NCBI GenBank assembly: GCA_019321725.1
Contig: CM033107.1
Location: forward strand, 17,289,445-17,353,444
Length of the DNA stretch: 64,000 nucleotides
Direction of reading: 5' to 3'
Origin: Paulownia fortunei
Lineage: Eukaryota; Streptophyta; Magnoliopsida; Lamiales; Paulowniaceae
Shown: positions 12,300 to 24,524 of the stretch, piece after piece
How positions within the stretch are numbered: position 1 is the stretch's first letter
How the letters are laid out: each line of letters starts with the position of its first letter
The notes under the pieces: generated by a model
Database searches by the model: none
What the model was told of the DNA's origin: nothing
What the model saw: only the letters and a program-made list of their open reading frames with translations
Program-made: the position numbers and the translations under genes

Positions 12300-13309
12300 T
12301 TATATGGAACGTGATCATTTACAATTGAGTTATTATCATTATACTAATCACCCAACTACTGGATTGAAAATTGTGATTGATTGACTGTCGAGCCCAAGTG
12401 TTTGGCGTGGCTAAAGTTAGGGTTCGATCAAACAAGCATGGGCATTCCCACTATCCACAGTCAACTCCTGCCCAAGGACGGAGTGTTCCAACGGTTGAAA
12501 TGGGTCATAGATTTTCGGCAATTGGGCATCGTGTACCCCAATGGTGTATAAGGTTTTGGCTTTTAAGACCATCGTTTAGGGGTGATAGGGAAGAAGCAGT
12601 AGGACCCAAAGAGTTGTAGAGTGAATAACATCGATGCAGTGTCTATTGCTAATATGGCCCCCCTAATGCTTATTGCACACTGAAATGTTATTAATATTAT
12701 CACAACCTGCTGCTTAATTGTATAATTAAAATATTATTGATATTATGACCACCTATTGATAAATATAGGCTAAAAATGTTATTGATATTATAACCACCTA
12801 TTACTTGAGTGGACATTGTTATTTTAATTGTTGAAGTTGACATATTCATAGAATCAATGCATTTATAATGTTATATCTACTCCATTCCATTATGATTTTG
12901 AGTCAAGGATCAATGAATGAAATATTCAAATAGCGCATCCCAAAAAGATTTTGAAATGCCACTTGCACACACACGACACCCGCTCACTGGATAATAGCTC
13001 ATGTTTTCATTTGCCCCACCAGATAATAGAGCCGGAGATGAAGAGGATGTTGATGGAGGTAGCAACATATAAGGTACGATTTAAGTGACTATCAACTTAA
13101 GGGAGTACATAAAGTGGCATTGGATATTATCAATATTTGTTTAATTTAGTGTAAGGGTGTATTTTGGTTCCCTTTGCACTTTTTACTGATTTTGGATACT
13201 TGGACTCAAGATTATGAAATGAATGTATTTTTGATTGTTAGCTTGGAATAATTGACCATTGTGAGCTCTTTTGTGGTATTAGTTACTAGTTTTATTGGGG
13301 CGTGACATG
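12300..13309 (+). mobile_element. Probable Ty3/gypsy LTR 3' portion
   Basis: The block is less AT-rich than its surroundings and ends TTGGGGCGTGACA at 13309, the characteristic end of Tekay/Del-like gypsy LTRs (compare the solo LTR whose minus strand ends GGGAGGGTGTGACA at 60221). The start could not be fixed; it may include the tandem units from about 11340. No primer-binding site follows. The 80-codon frame at 12377-12619 shows no recognisable domain. Confidence 0.45.
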
Positions 13310-13394
13310 TACAAACTATAAAAAATGAGGAAATTTGACTATATTCAAAATTAAAATCAAACATGATCATAAATAAGGTATAAAGATCAATATA

Positions 13395-14541
13395 ATTTTA
13401 GGTTTGTTTTACTTTGTCTCCACTATTAGTGTTGAGTATCACTTTACCTCTTTATATTATTAGTTGTCTCATTTTATCACCTTGTACTATTATTCTGTTT
13501 TACTTTACCACTTCGTACTCTTATTGTCACACTTTACCTCTTAAAAAATAATCAAATTGTCTTTATCTATTATTTTTAGTGAAATTAATTTAAAATATTT
13601 TAATATTTATGTATTTGTACTTATATTCTAATATATTTTTCAACTTGATTAACCAACACTTAATATTAAATTTATTTAAAATTTTATTGTACTTATATTT
13701 TAATAGTATTTTTTTTTATTTAACATAGTTCCTTTTAAATTACTATATAGTAGAATATACTTTATTATGAAATTCCTAATCATCATAAATCTAAAAAATA
13801 TATAATATATTTATAAATAATATTTTATTAATTACATAAAATATTAGTAAAAAAATCATTATTAATGAAATTTCATAAGTTCATAGAACTATGTTAAATT
13901 AAAAAATAATCTTTTTAATCAAGTAATAGTAATAAAACTAAATACTAAAATGACTATGTCTTTTTTAAATTCAACATATTATCTATTAAATTACTATAAT
14001 TCGGCTATTTATAATTTATTTAATAGCATTAATTAAACATAAATATGACTTTTTTTATATTTAACATTGTTTCTATGGAAATTTGATATTAAAAATGTGA
14101 AATTTATTACTAACATTTTACATATTTAACAAAGTATTATTTAAAAATATATTATATACTTTTTAGTTTTAGTATGAGTAAGAAAGTTACAAGTAAAATA
14201 TATTAGCTAATTAAAAATCCTAAAATATAAAAACTTAATTGAAAAATATTAATTAAAAAAGTAGCCATTAAAATTTAAGTACAATAAAATTTTAAATAAA
14301 TTTAATGTTAAGTGTTAATTAATTAAATTAAAAAAATTATTAGAATATAAATCTATTTTTTTAATTTTGGAATATTTTAAATTAATTTTACTAGAAATAA
14401 TAAGTAAGGATAATTTTATTATTTTTTAAAGTGAGACAGAATAAAAGTATAATAGGATAAAATAAGACAATTAAGAGTATAAGTGGGTAAAGTGATAGTC
14501 AATAAAAGTGGAGATAAGTAAAGTGAAATTAACCCTAAAAT
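13395..14541. mobile_element. Long terminal-inverted-repeat element, about 1.15 kb
   Basis: The left arm (about 13395-13717) starts ATTTTAGG and continues with ACTTTG...CTCCACT..TATCACTTTACC; the reverse complement of the right arm (14541 down to about 14258) gives ATTTTAGGG, ACTTTACTTATCTCCACT and TATCACTTTACC, then stays alignable to a shared GTACTT.TATTTTAAT phrase. Arms of about 280-320 bp are too long for a usual MITE and suggest a foldback or non-autonomous Mutator-like element. The centre (13720-14255) is very AT-rich and noncoding. A TA flanks both ends if the element is taken to begin at the GGG. No 9-bp duplication is visible. Confidence 0.8.
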
Positions 14542-14679
14542 CTTACTTTTTATTTGGTTCAATAAATGAAAAGTTGAATTATTGACAAACGAGTAAAAAA
14601 TTTCTTTATAATAAAAAAATTCAAAAGAAAAACAAAAACAAAAGAAAGAAGCAAGAATAGTTTTTAATTTTGGATAAAT

Positions 14680-14960
14680 TACATCAACGCTCCCTAAGAT
14701 TAATTAGGTCTAATTACACTAACACTTCTACTTTTTATACACATACACCCTCTGTCAAGAAAAAATGTTGAAATTATACTTTTGCCCCCACTTTTGTTTT
14801 GCAAGATAAGTGTAAGAAAGGGTGCTAATGTCAGTTTTATATATTAGAAAAGGAGTATATGCAATATTGTCATTTCAAGTACTTAACATGTATTATTATA
14901 ATAAAATTATCGTAGTCAATAAGTGATTTAAATCCCGATGTTTATGTTATCCTTTTCCTT
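14680..14960 (+). mobile_element. MITE-like end, family copy 1
   Basis: TAAATTACATCAACGCTCCC...TAGGTCTAATTACACTAACA matches the start of the element at about 15727, and the text after it has an ACACCCTC phrase in both copies. Only one end is clear for this copy. Confidence 0.4.
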
Positions 14961-15726
14961 GCTTGAAAATTATTCAAAGACTGATTAAATATACTTTTCA
15001 ATATATTATGGAATTTATCAAACTGAGAGATAATGCTTACGACTGTGACCATAAAGGGATGAGAACTTCAATAAATTATTTGTGGTCCTTGAATTACATG
15101 AGTGAAACATCTTTGAATAAAGAATATTCAAAAACATGCACACATATATAGGTTACAAATACACCTCTTAAATGTCTTTTGGTCCCATGAAAAAAGAGGA
15201 AAACAAAAAAACAAAAAGTTATTTGATTATGCTTGTGATGATCGAAAAATATAAAAAAATCTTATCAAAAATATAAAATTCTTTTAGATTAAAATATGCT
15301 ATTGTCAAATTAATGTTTTTTATATTTAAAGAATATGATGGTTGTTCAAACCATTTATCGAATTATAATAGTAGTTTTGATACTAATTTTTTATAAGACA
15401 ATTATTTTTTTGAGAAAAAAAAAAAGGAAATTTTTTAAGAGAAAAAATCAAAATTGACCAACCCTAGATGAAGGGGCCTCGGCCAAGTAAGGGGAGAATA
15501 GCAAATAGATCTGTTTAAAATAGAACAATGAATTTTACATGGATTTAAAAAAAATATATGTTTGTGAAGTTGAATTTAAATCTCTTCTCGATATGTTTTA
15601 CATTTTAAAATTAATTAAATTGCAACAAGACAAATGCTAATTACGATAAAGTTGATTGAATACTGAATAGTTAAATTAAAAATACAAAAACATTAAAACC
15701 ATCTTAGAACCCATTGTATGATTTAA

Positions 15727-16305
15727 ATTACATTAACAACCCTGAAGTTAGGTTTAATTACTAAGACACCCTCCTATGAACCCCAGGGGTGTTGAGGTGA
15801 GGGTAAAATTGAAAGTTTAGTAGTAATTTTCATTACATCATCATAAACAGCTAACAACGTGAGAGCGTATTTGCAAGACCTCTCTAACCTCAAGAAGTGT
15901 GCATGTAATATTTCAAACAATAGAGTATTACTGTAATTAGATCTAATATCAATATAATTGATTCTTTTTTTTCCTTTTTTTTTTTTTATTCGAGAACTCA
16001 GTCCAATGAACAAAAGCATCCTCAAACCCTCAACCTTCAACGTCCTCCCCTTCTTTGAAATAGTAAATCATCACATCCTCCCCTTCTTTCAAAATTATAA
16101 AAGTTTCTCATATGAACTTGCCATGTTTTTAACAAACTTCCTCGAGTGTTAGGGTTTTAAATGAACAATAACGACATCATCAAAGATTTTCAATGAACTC
16201 CCTACTTTGCACTTAACCCAACTATACTTGTACTTTGCTGAGCAAGATAATCTTGGTAAGATTTGAAACTTAAAGGGGTATAATTGTAATAATTAAATAC
16301 ACAAA
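15727..16305. mobile_element. MITE-like element, family copy 2
   Basis: The left end reads AAATTACATTAACAACCCTG...AGGTTTAATTACTAAGACACCC. The right end, read in reverse complement from about 16305, gives AATTATTACAATTATACCCC and then TTTAAGTTTCAAATCTTACC, a degenerate inverted partner. Length is about 580 bp. The 88-codon and 64-codon frames inside are chance frames in AT-rich DNA. Confidence 0.4.
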
Positions 16306-16457
16306 AGGACAAAATATAATGGAATATAGCCATTGGATGAAAACTATTTTTGTCTTTTCTTTGCCCTTGTAGATCAACAATTGCATTGTTACAAAAATGA
16401 CTTGTTCAAATATATCTTCTAGTGTTTGTAGACTTGAATATAAAGAAGAGATGTGGT

Positions 16458-16695
16458 TCCCAAAGTTTTATATAGAAAAATAATTTTAAAAAATTCATCT
16501 ATTTTTCTTTTCTTCTCCTTTTATTTCTCTTCTCCTCTTTTCGCCCCCATTGCCACCCTCGATAAAAGAAGAAAAAAAATGGCTAAAAAATAAGAGTTAA
16601 AGAAATAAAAATAGAAAGAAAAGCAAAACAAGAGAAGAAAAGAAAAATAGATGAACTTTTTAAAACTATTTTTCTATGTAAAACTTTTCGAAGGC
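16458..16695. mobile_element. Foldback MITE with about 80-bp arms
   Basis: The left arm, TTTTATATAGAAAAATAA then AAAATTCATCTATTTTTC, is mirrored by the right arm (16625-16690), whose reverse complement reads TTTTACATAGAAAAATAG then AAAGTTCATCTATTTTTC. The short loop around 16545-16600 contains the only GC-richer bases. The DNA could fold into a long hairpin. No target duplication could be assigned. Confidence 0.75.
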
Positions 16696-16699
16696 AAAC

Positions 16700-17710
16700 A
16701 AAATGAAATGAATTCATATTACATGAAAATATTTTAAAAAAAGAACGCAATTAACACAAGTGACACGCAAACAAAAATTAAATTCAATAGTAGAGAACGC
16801 AATGAACTCATATTACACGTCAAAAACGAGAAATACAAAAAACAGAATAGAAATTCGACAATATATAAAAGAAGAAAAAAAAAAGCAAATTAAACACAGT
16901 AAAACATGTAATGAAAATAAATCTTTCAAATCATTGCGACAATTTAATATATTGACAGGATAAAGAGCATTATTTGGTGAAGCAAATAAATAGAGACGAA
17001 GAGAAAGTAAATCAAACAAAGTGCGTATAATAAGAAAATAAAGCTATCAGTACTTTGGTAACAATTTCGTATAGGGATGTAAAAGTACTAATTTCGTATA
17101 GGGATGTAAACAAATCGAATCAGACCTAAATATTTAAATTTATTTGAATTCTTATCGAATTTAAAAAATTGTGTTTAATTTTGGTTTAATTGTTAATAGA
17201 GTCGAGATTAAATGAATTTTAATTAAGTCAGACATGAATCGGCCTTGAGTATCTTGATTTTTTTATACATATTTTTCATTTTCAATACTTGAGTCAAATT
17301 CGAGTCGAGTTCCAAATCTCATCGAATGAAAAAAAAAATATATTCAAACTTGATTTGTTAAGTTAACAAACTAAGCTCAAACTTCTATTAAGAATCTAGA
17401 GTCGAGTGTTGTTTTCCAAATTAATATTTCATACTTAATGAAAAAACAAAAATATACATAATCCCTCAAAGAATGACGGTAGATTAAAGAAAGGATTAAG
17501 TGTAACTATAGATTAAGTGTCCACATTCAAACTCTTGAAACTTTCTTAAATTGTAGCTTATTTTATGGCATGACTTTGGTGTATTAACTGAAATACTTTT
17601 TGATTTTTGTATGAATCAACCACGATTAAGAAATTTCCTAATATGCTAGAATCTGCAAAGGTTAAAAAATATATATATATATTAAGCTAAAACAAATGTA
17701 GCATAATTCA
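16700..17710. other. AT-rich sequence without genes
   Basis: Nothing codes here. A 20-bp phrase ending TATAGGGATGTAAA is directly duplicated at about 17067 and 17092. The text from 17110 to 17420 is rich in AATCGAATC/GAGTCGAG motifs of the kind seen in degenerate DNA transposons, but no ends could be fixed. Confidence 0.5.
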
Positions 17711-17714
17711 AATA

Positions 17715-17795
17715 TAATGAGAAATGCAACTGACGTCTCAAACATTTTGAAGTTGTGGGTTCGAGTGCCACCAGAAAGGTGGAATTTTATATACT
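17715..17795 (+). repeat. Possible tRNA-derived SINE head
   Basis: GGGTTCGAGTGCC at about 17757 matches the RNA polymerase III B-box consensus, followed by CACCAGAAAGGTGG, a small stem. A convincing A box 35-45 bp upstream is not seen, so this stays tentative. Confidence 0.3.
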
Positions 17796-17799
17796 AATT

Positions 17800-18635
17800 G
17801 TTTGTTGATAATTGATTATTATAATTTATAAATTGATAATTATTAATTTTTTATTAATTAATATCTAAATTTAATTATGCATTTGATCGCTTCACCCAAA
17901 AAAAACAACGATTTGCATCTAAAAATAATTATTATTTTCTTGCAATACATTATAAAAGCAGGATGATTATAATTATGGTAAATTTCCTTAATAATGTAGC
18001 ATAATTTAAATTTATTAAGAAACGTAACATGATTTAAATTTGAAAAGAATAATTATTTTCTTGCGATAAATTATAAAAGTAGGCTATTGTGATTATGGTA
18101 ATTTATTTTTTGGAAAACAATTTGTGCATGAGTTGTGAGATTAATTTCGTACTGATAACTAACTAAAAGCTTTCAGTAAATGCATTCGCATTAAAGACTA
18201 AGGACTAAATTAACGAACTATGTATGGAAAAAGCCTTCAAGAAATACAAAACATTCATTAAACATGTGGCTAATACAAAGGAATTATGTACAATCATTAA
18301 GTAATAAGCCAATAAGAAATCTTCCTGACAGTTAAAATATTCAAAATTCTAAGAAGTGATCATTTAGTCAAAACTAAATCAATTAAATCATTTTTTTGTC
18401 AGGACGTGCTTGCTAATCTAATTATGAATAAAATCAAATGACCCAATAATATGGAACAAAGCAACTCCGAACCCCTAATATAAGACCTATAATAAAATGA
18501 AATATAACATTCTATATAAATTCAATAATAAATTTCTTTGAAAATCTTAAGACTGTTAATACTTTTAACATTTTACATCACTGAAATTGTGTAGTGAGGT
18601 ATCTTTACACAAATTGCTACAAGTTTTGGTCGTTA
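17800..18635. other. AT-rich sequence without genes
   Basis: I see no coding frame or repeat boundary. A phrase GCATAATTTAAATTT/AACATGATTTAAATTT is duplicated near 18000-18040, with nearby TATAAAAGTAGG/TATAAAAGCAGG copies at about 17950 and 18070. Confidence 0.4.
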
Positions 18636-18639
18636 TGGT

Positions 18640-19260
18640 TGTTAGGAAATACATTAAAAAATAAATGGTATGAACACAATGGAATCAAAAAAAATAAAAA
18701 TTCCACCTAATGAATTAAAAATAGGATCAAACCAAAAATTTAAAAAAATAGTGCAAATGAATAAAAATTTGACATAAAAATTTTTATATGGAAAAATAAA
18801 ATTGAGAAAAATCACAAGACCGTAATAGTCCAAACAAGGACTTTCACTATTATTTATATAGTAGATTTACAAAATTCTCCATAAATTAGGGAATATACAA
18901 ATAATTTTCAAAAAAATATCTCTTGAATCACAAAAATATTTCAAGTTTTTGAACTTGGAATACAAAAAAAATAAAAATAGGAACATTATTTTGAGAGAAA
19001 ATAAAAAAATTCTATAATTTTTTTCTCTATTTCTTCTCTCAAAACTCTCTATTTTTTTCTCACTCTCTACTTTCTACCTTTCTTATTTTTTTTGTTGCTT
19101 GTGTATTTTTTTCTCCAATAATGTCTCTATTTATAAGCAAATTTCTCACTTGAAAAAAATAAAAAAACACCAAGGGACAAATGAAATTGGAACCAAAAGT
19201 GGGCACTTTTGGCTAAGTAGTTTGATCATTCACAAGTGATGAATAATTCATTTTGACTAA
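18640..19260 (-). mobile_element. LTR remnant, copia type
   Basis: Read on the minus strand, TATAAATAGAGACATTATTG near 19135-19115 is a strong TATA box in a context common in copia LTRs. It is followed by a pyrimidine/purine-rich leader and, near 18820-18770, by GTGATTTTTCTCAATTTT and TTTTCCATATAAAAATTTTT, the usual U5 composition. Exact ends are not fixed; no coding remnant of the element is next to it. Confidence 0.5.
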
Positions 19261-19274
19261 GACGTTGTCCATAT

Positions 19275-19460
19275 CATCGTGCCCTCACGTGGAGCTCGCA
19301 CGTCAATGTGCCCCTAAGAGGTGCTCTCGTGCCCCAGGAAGAGCCCTCGCGCCATCGCGTACCCAAGAGGAGTCCTAGCGCCATCGCTCCCCAGGAGGAG
19401 TTCACGCATCATTACGACCCTAAGAAAAGTTCTCACGCCTCTAGGAGGAGCTCGCGATAA
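19275..19460 (+). repeat. GC-rich minisatellite 1, ~30-bp unit
   Basis: About six degenerate units of the form GCGCCATCGCGTACCCAAGA followed by GGAGTCCT are arranged head to tail. GC content is far above the surroundings. The array precedes the gypsy polypurine tract at 20463, so it probably belongs to that element's 3' noncoding region. Open frames here on both strands are by-products of the repeat. Confidence 0.7.
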
Positions 19461-19824
19461 GAAAAGTGGAGCAATCTCCGCATAAAATGAAAAACTCGAA
19501 AGGAGTGACCTCACGACGACCTATGTTCATCGCCCTTCGAAGGGAGAGAAGACACACCACCGCCTCTGCTCCTATATTGTCACCTCTATCAATACCACTC
19601 CTCTTACCTAGAGTAGGCGGTGTGCCTCTTTCGCCAAGAGCACGTGGAGGATCAGACTCTCCGAACTTACGAGATACTGAGGTAAAGAATAAATGGCCTC
19701 TATATACCTGAGCAAAAATCTCACTAAGTAATTGGACTCAACATGATCATTCCAACAACTCCCTAATTAGATGAAGCGATCAAACCGAAAGGGATGCAAA
19801 GATGACAATTGGTAATTACAATAT

Positions 19825-20000
19825 GCTCACATTGTGCTCGATCTGCACACCTGTCGTGCTCGACCTACGCACCTGCATGCTAGACTTGTGCTTGACAAGC
19901 TCGCATAACCTACTCACTCGACCAGCGCATGTGCACTATGCTAGACCTATGTACGCATTGTGCTCGACCTGTACGCGTGCAACACGTTTGAGCTACACGT
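19825..20000 (+). repeat. Minisatellite 2, ~22-bp unit
   Basis: Degenerate copies of TGCTCGACCTGCGCACCTG run from 19834 to 19985. The unit is unrelated to the array at 19275-19460. Confidence 0.65.
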
Positions 20001-20284
20001 AACACTTGACCTTCCCGGCACATGCTCCACCATTGATTAACCTGGGCAGCACCGCCTTTGTATGAACACCACTCGACGAGACAGTATGTGAACATTACTC
20101 CGGCGATAGCGTCCCAGTGTCGTCACCCCTAATCTCTACGACATCACTAGGGTCACAATTCTCTTAATTTTAAACTCTGTCATGAGATTGTACTGATGAG
20201 TTCGACACAATATCAAGAAGAAGAGACAAGGTAAAAGCAAGAAAAAGAGACTAACAAAAATCTAAGTATTTCCATTATCCATAC

Positions 20285-20410
20285 ATTGAACTACTCACCC
20301 CAAGAGGTGACATGCCTCGAGCTACTCATACCAAGTGGTGACATGCCCCAGCTAATCACCCCAAGAGGTGATCTGTCCCGAGCTATTCACATCAACAGAT
20401 GATACACTCC
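20285..20410 (+). repeat. Minisatellite 3, ~31-bp unit
   Basis: Four degenerate copies of GAGCTACTCACCCCAAGAGG followed by TGACATGCC occur head to tail, ending about 50 bp before the polypurine tract. Confidence 0.75.
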
Positions 20411-20462
20411 AATACTCTCTACTCTCGACCAACCCTCCTTACGCGAGACTTGACCGAGAGTA

Positions 20463-20467
20463 GGGGG
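20463..20467 (+). other. Polypurine tract of a Ty3/gypsy element
   Basis: GAGAGTAGGGGG ends at 20467, four bases before the TGATGGG start of an LTR. The position fits the primer for plus-strand DNA synthesis. Confidence 0.6.
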
Positions 20468-20471
20468 TTTA

Positions 20472-20818
20472 TGATGGGTCATGAAGCTAAAATAGGCCCA
20501 AGAGTCTAAGTTTAAAAGATTCGTCTAGATTATGGATCGAAACAAAGATATGATCCAATAGATCGAGTTCATAAGCTCCACAGGATAATAAGACAAATTG
20601 AATCATAATACTAAGGCTAAACTCATTAGGCCATAAGGCCCATTCCCACGAAAACCTTCACATTAACACTATAAATATTTACAATCTTCATTATTATAAG
20701 GTACGCAATTAATTACGTATTTATATGTTCTCAAATTTTTTTATTTACATCTATTTGCTCTAGAACTGATTTGAGCGTCGAATGGTGTTCGTCGTGTCTA
20801 CCATCGATACCCTTAACA
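20472..20818 (+). mobile_element. Ty3/gypsy LTR (Tat/Athila-like)
   Basis: A 347-bp block starts TGATGGGTCATG and ends CTTAACA. It contains a TATA box (CTATAAATATT at about 20669) and, 95 bp later, AACTGATTTGAGCGTCGAAT, a phrase found in the R/U5 part of many plant gypsy LTRs. The plus-strand orientation agrees with the polypurine tract upstream. No internal gag-pol coding remains in the window, so this is the 3' end of a deleted or non-autonomous element. Confidence 0.7.
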
Positions 20819-22640
20819 ACTTTTGTAACGCAAATAGTGACTCACTCAACAACCTGACTTCGATAAGAATATTAATAAAATGAATGTTACCACACTATGA
20901 AATATTAAAGTATTATCAATAATTCTCATTAAGATTTTCCGACGTAACATTTAGCTTCTATACGCTCAATTGAATTTTATCATCCCTGAACATCCCTTAT
21001 CTCTCCAAGTCCGTTGTGCTTCCTTGCTTGCATATCTTGGGAATGTGCTAAAATCTATGATCTCCCCATCCTAAAGCACTCCGTCGCGTTTGAGTCACGT
21101 AAACGGGGAGCAGAACCGCAGATAATGCGAACATTTAAAACCGACAAGCCATCCAGTGCATAGCACCTCATTCCATTAACATTCATCATTATATTCATCA
21201 AAGCACAATTTCAATGTGAGATAAAGTACCATACCTAAATTCTAAATATAGTCACATTGTTGCAGTTCCAAGGTGCAATGAACTACTGCACTTTGATTAT
21301 ATCACGTAACAAGTATGCGAACTAAACATATGCATGTATTACGAAGTAGGGTATATAATAAATATATTGTATTTGATCTATATATTAGTGTATTTCCACT
21401 ATTTGTTCAAGAGATGGTAATTTAATTAAATCAAAATATAGCTAATTGATTAATGATTGATAAGAAAGTAAAACCTAAAGTAAAAAAATAAAATAAAAAT
21501 ATTTTTTAATTAAACAATTACCAATTAATTCAAATAGAATAACCAACATATAGAAGCAATTGAAATAACTAACTGTATCAAGCAAATCAGTTAAGTACGG
21601 ACTAAGTTTTTAGCTATTGCCAATCAATTAACAATTAATAATTAACTAGTTAACAAACAAACTAAAGAATTAACACTATTAATTTGTAATGATTAACTGT
21701 TACTGTGAGTAGCGGACAGTCATGAATAATAAGAAAACTAATGTGTACTTGATGAGCATATTTTAATTGGGCCAAAATATTAGTTCAAGCCTAATTGCTT
21801 ATGAGAAGTTCAATAGAGGACAAGACCCAGTAGGCATAAGTTCAAAGAAGCAACATTTTTTTTATTAGCGTAAAGAAGTACTCGCATCCAACCATATATA
21901 ATCATAATCTTTTTTAGAATGACTATTTTACATCAAACAATTATTGTTTTCAAACCTATGCTTTTATATTTGGATTATTTGGACATCTGAGTGTTATCGT
22001 GTACAATTTCAAAAATTCTAACTGTTTATTAATATTGTAAATAAAAATTTATCCAATAATCAATCATTTATCAGAAAAGCTCACGAAACGATTCTCAAAT
22101 ATTTGAAGAGGTACGACGTTAGTAGCTAAGCAACAAAAACTAATTAACAACTACACAGTAAGTAAATATCTGTTGAATATTTAACTAAATAATTAACTTT
22201 AACTAAAAGACTAAACTTAATTAAAAGAAAATGGTAATGAAGCGTACCTGAGCCCTCGCCTATTCAAGTTCTTTTTTCTTCTTCATTTTAACTTTTGAAA
22301 AATTACAATTTGACCCTAAATACTCAAGAAATATACAGAGAACACTACACAACCAATAGAGGAAATAAAATCAAATATCACAATTACTGAAAAAGATATT
22401 CAACACAATTGATGAATAGTCAGTACCAAACCGTCCAAACTAAAAATAACAAAAGATATAACTAACAAAATATACCAATTGGAAATGCGGAGCCTTACAA
22501 TTTTGGCCAAACACCCCCTAGCTATAATATATGCTGTAGTTTTAAATTTCCTTCAAGCCCACAAATAATATGTCATTGAATTATTTATGATTGTATTTTT
22601 CAGTACTAAATTGTCTTCGAAAAATAATTGTAGCACACTT
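20819..22640. other. Gene-free repeat-derived sequence
   Basis: AT-rich DNA with scattered GC-richer patches (about 21060-21130, 22240-22270), probably more retroelement noncoding sequence. No coding domain, LTR end or RNA gene could be supported. Confidence 0.4.
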
Positions 22641-22659
22641 TTTCTCTTAATATGAATTT

Positions 22660-23200
22660 GTAACGCACTTGTTGGAGAAAATGCGTCTCAAGTCCTACTC
22701 CATTGCTTTTACTCTTCTTCCTTGGTTGGATTACCTGTACAAAACGTCGACGTGACCTGACGTAAAAACTTCGAAGCTTAAATCAGTAATAATTCTTTTG
22801 GAGATGATGAAAAGCAGATAAATATGTGTATTTTTGCTATATCAAAAATGTGACCTGTGATATGATATGAATTCTCTTATTTATAGATATTCAACAAGGG
22901 CAAAAGAGAGATTTCAAATTTCAATCTATTATAACAAATTATTACATGCGGATTCACGTATTCTGATTTATTTTAGGAAGATTCCCTATTATTTTCTAAC
23001 CATAATCGTTTCTTTTTCATTTCTCTCGTGAACCTGTCCAACCTGTAGGTCGATAAACTTCTCAACCTTCCCGACCTAGAGGTCAGCAAGCTTTTCAATT
23101 CTAGATAGAAGTCGGCTAACAGATTGTGCTACTCTTTTGACACATGTACTGAACTAACTTGTTCACCCAATTTTTATACCATAAATGAGAATTTTCTATC
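22660..23200 (-). mobile_element. LTR-like remnant
   Basis: On the minus strand, TCTATAAATAAGAGAATTC (22893-22868) is a good TATA box, followed by ACGTCGACGTTTTGTACAGG (22756-22737), a composition typical of plant gypsy LTRs. Upstream lies a block with repeated GACCTA.AGGT phrases (23040-23110). The termini are not resolved. Confidence 0.4.
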
Positions 23201-23660
23201 ATCCCCACTTAATTTATTTCCAACTATCTCATTCAATATAATTTGAGTTACACAGGTCCATCCTAACCCATACTAACTATCATTTTACTTATGATTTGAG
23301 CTGTGTAAGTTCATTCTGATTTAGATCACATTAACTATACAATCTCGTACCGATTTATAACACATCATAATTCAATGGAATTTTTTTTCTTAAAACGCAA
23401 GCCATTAAGACCAGCAACTACTTAATCCATTTGCAACAATGAATAAATATTGTATACTCGGACAGATGACAAGAACAGATGAATCCATTTGCCTCTCATG
23501 AGGTTTGTCTGACATAATAACTACATGTTTTGTGTATAACCGTAACTACCATCTAATCTATCAACAGTACCATCGACCATTCCCAAATATTATACTATAT
23601 TTTCTTCCAAAACATTTAAACTTCCAATTTGACATAATTACGCATCTCCATCACTTAAAA
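23201..23660. other. Gene-free sequence
   Basis: Contains a diverged direct duplication around ATTTGAG(T/C)T..AC/TA.GTCCAT (23243 and 23295). No gene is seen. Confidence 0.4.
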
Positions 23661-23662
23661 AG

Positions 23663-24522
23663 TAGGAATGTCAAACAGAATCGAACCGAATTTCGGAAGA
23701 AAAATTCAATTAGCCAAAAAATCTAAACCGAAAAAGTTAAATTGGTTCAGACAATTATTTTATTTTTTGGTTTTTCTGATATTTGTTATTCAGTTATCAA
23801 TTTTTTTAATAAAACAGGGCAAAAACAGCACACGTAGAATTTCAGCTCAGTAATTAATATCGCATGCCTGATTCAGTATAACATCAATTTTGTACCAAGA
23901 AATATAAAAATATAACATCTATTACTATTTAAAAAATAGTCATAAAACAAATAATGAGACAGTATATCATTTCAGTTCCAATATTTTTGAAAGTCAAATT
24001 TTCTGACAGTATAACATTAATATTCACATAACTTACAAGTAATGGACAAAAGATAGAAGAATTGAAGAATTATCTAATTTAGGTGGCTAGGGTTTTATAA
24101 TTTTGAGATTTCTCGGAATTTCCTGATGAATCCACAACCAAATTAGATGTAGTGGCTGTCCCGTCAATACATCCGCTAACAGACAGCCACTCGATCGTGA
24201 TGACGCACGGAGACGGTGCTGGTGGCTGATGAGATAAGCAAAGAGCAGTTGGAGGGCAACTGACTGCAGTGTCAAGAAGATTTAAGAGAGAATTATGACT
24301 TCTGAGGAGTGTGACTGACTCTCATAAAAAAGAGGAAAATGGGTCTAGCAAGTTGATCAATTTTCGGTAAAGTTTTAACCGAGAAGGAAAATCAAACCAA
24401 AACCGAAAACCAAAATTCTAAAATATCATAAACCAAAAACCAAATCAAAATTTTCAATACAATTTTGATTCAAACCAAAATTCAATATAAGCTCGATCCA
24501 ACCGGTTAACCGCACACACCTA
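23663..24522. mobile_element. Non-autonomous hAT-like element
   Basis: The left end reads TAGGAATGTCAAACAGAATC then GAACCGAATTTCGG; the right end, read in reverse complement from 24522, starts TAGGTGTGTGCGGTTAACCG. Both ends are followed by runs of AACCGAA/AACCAAA-type words, typical of plant hAT MITEs. The middle (24090-24310) is distinctly GC-richer and could be captured host DNA; a 62-codon frame there has no recognised domain. Target duplications are not clean. Confidence 0.5.
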
Positions 24523-24524
24523 CT

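Noticed and set aside
12377..12619. 80-codon frame in a GC-richer patch
   Set aside because: No domain, and the surrounding block looks like gypsy LTR sequence ending in GGGGCGTGACA.
19314..20095. GC-rich frames of 60-81 codons on both strands
   Set aside because: They are products of minisatellite arrays upstream of the gypsy LTR.
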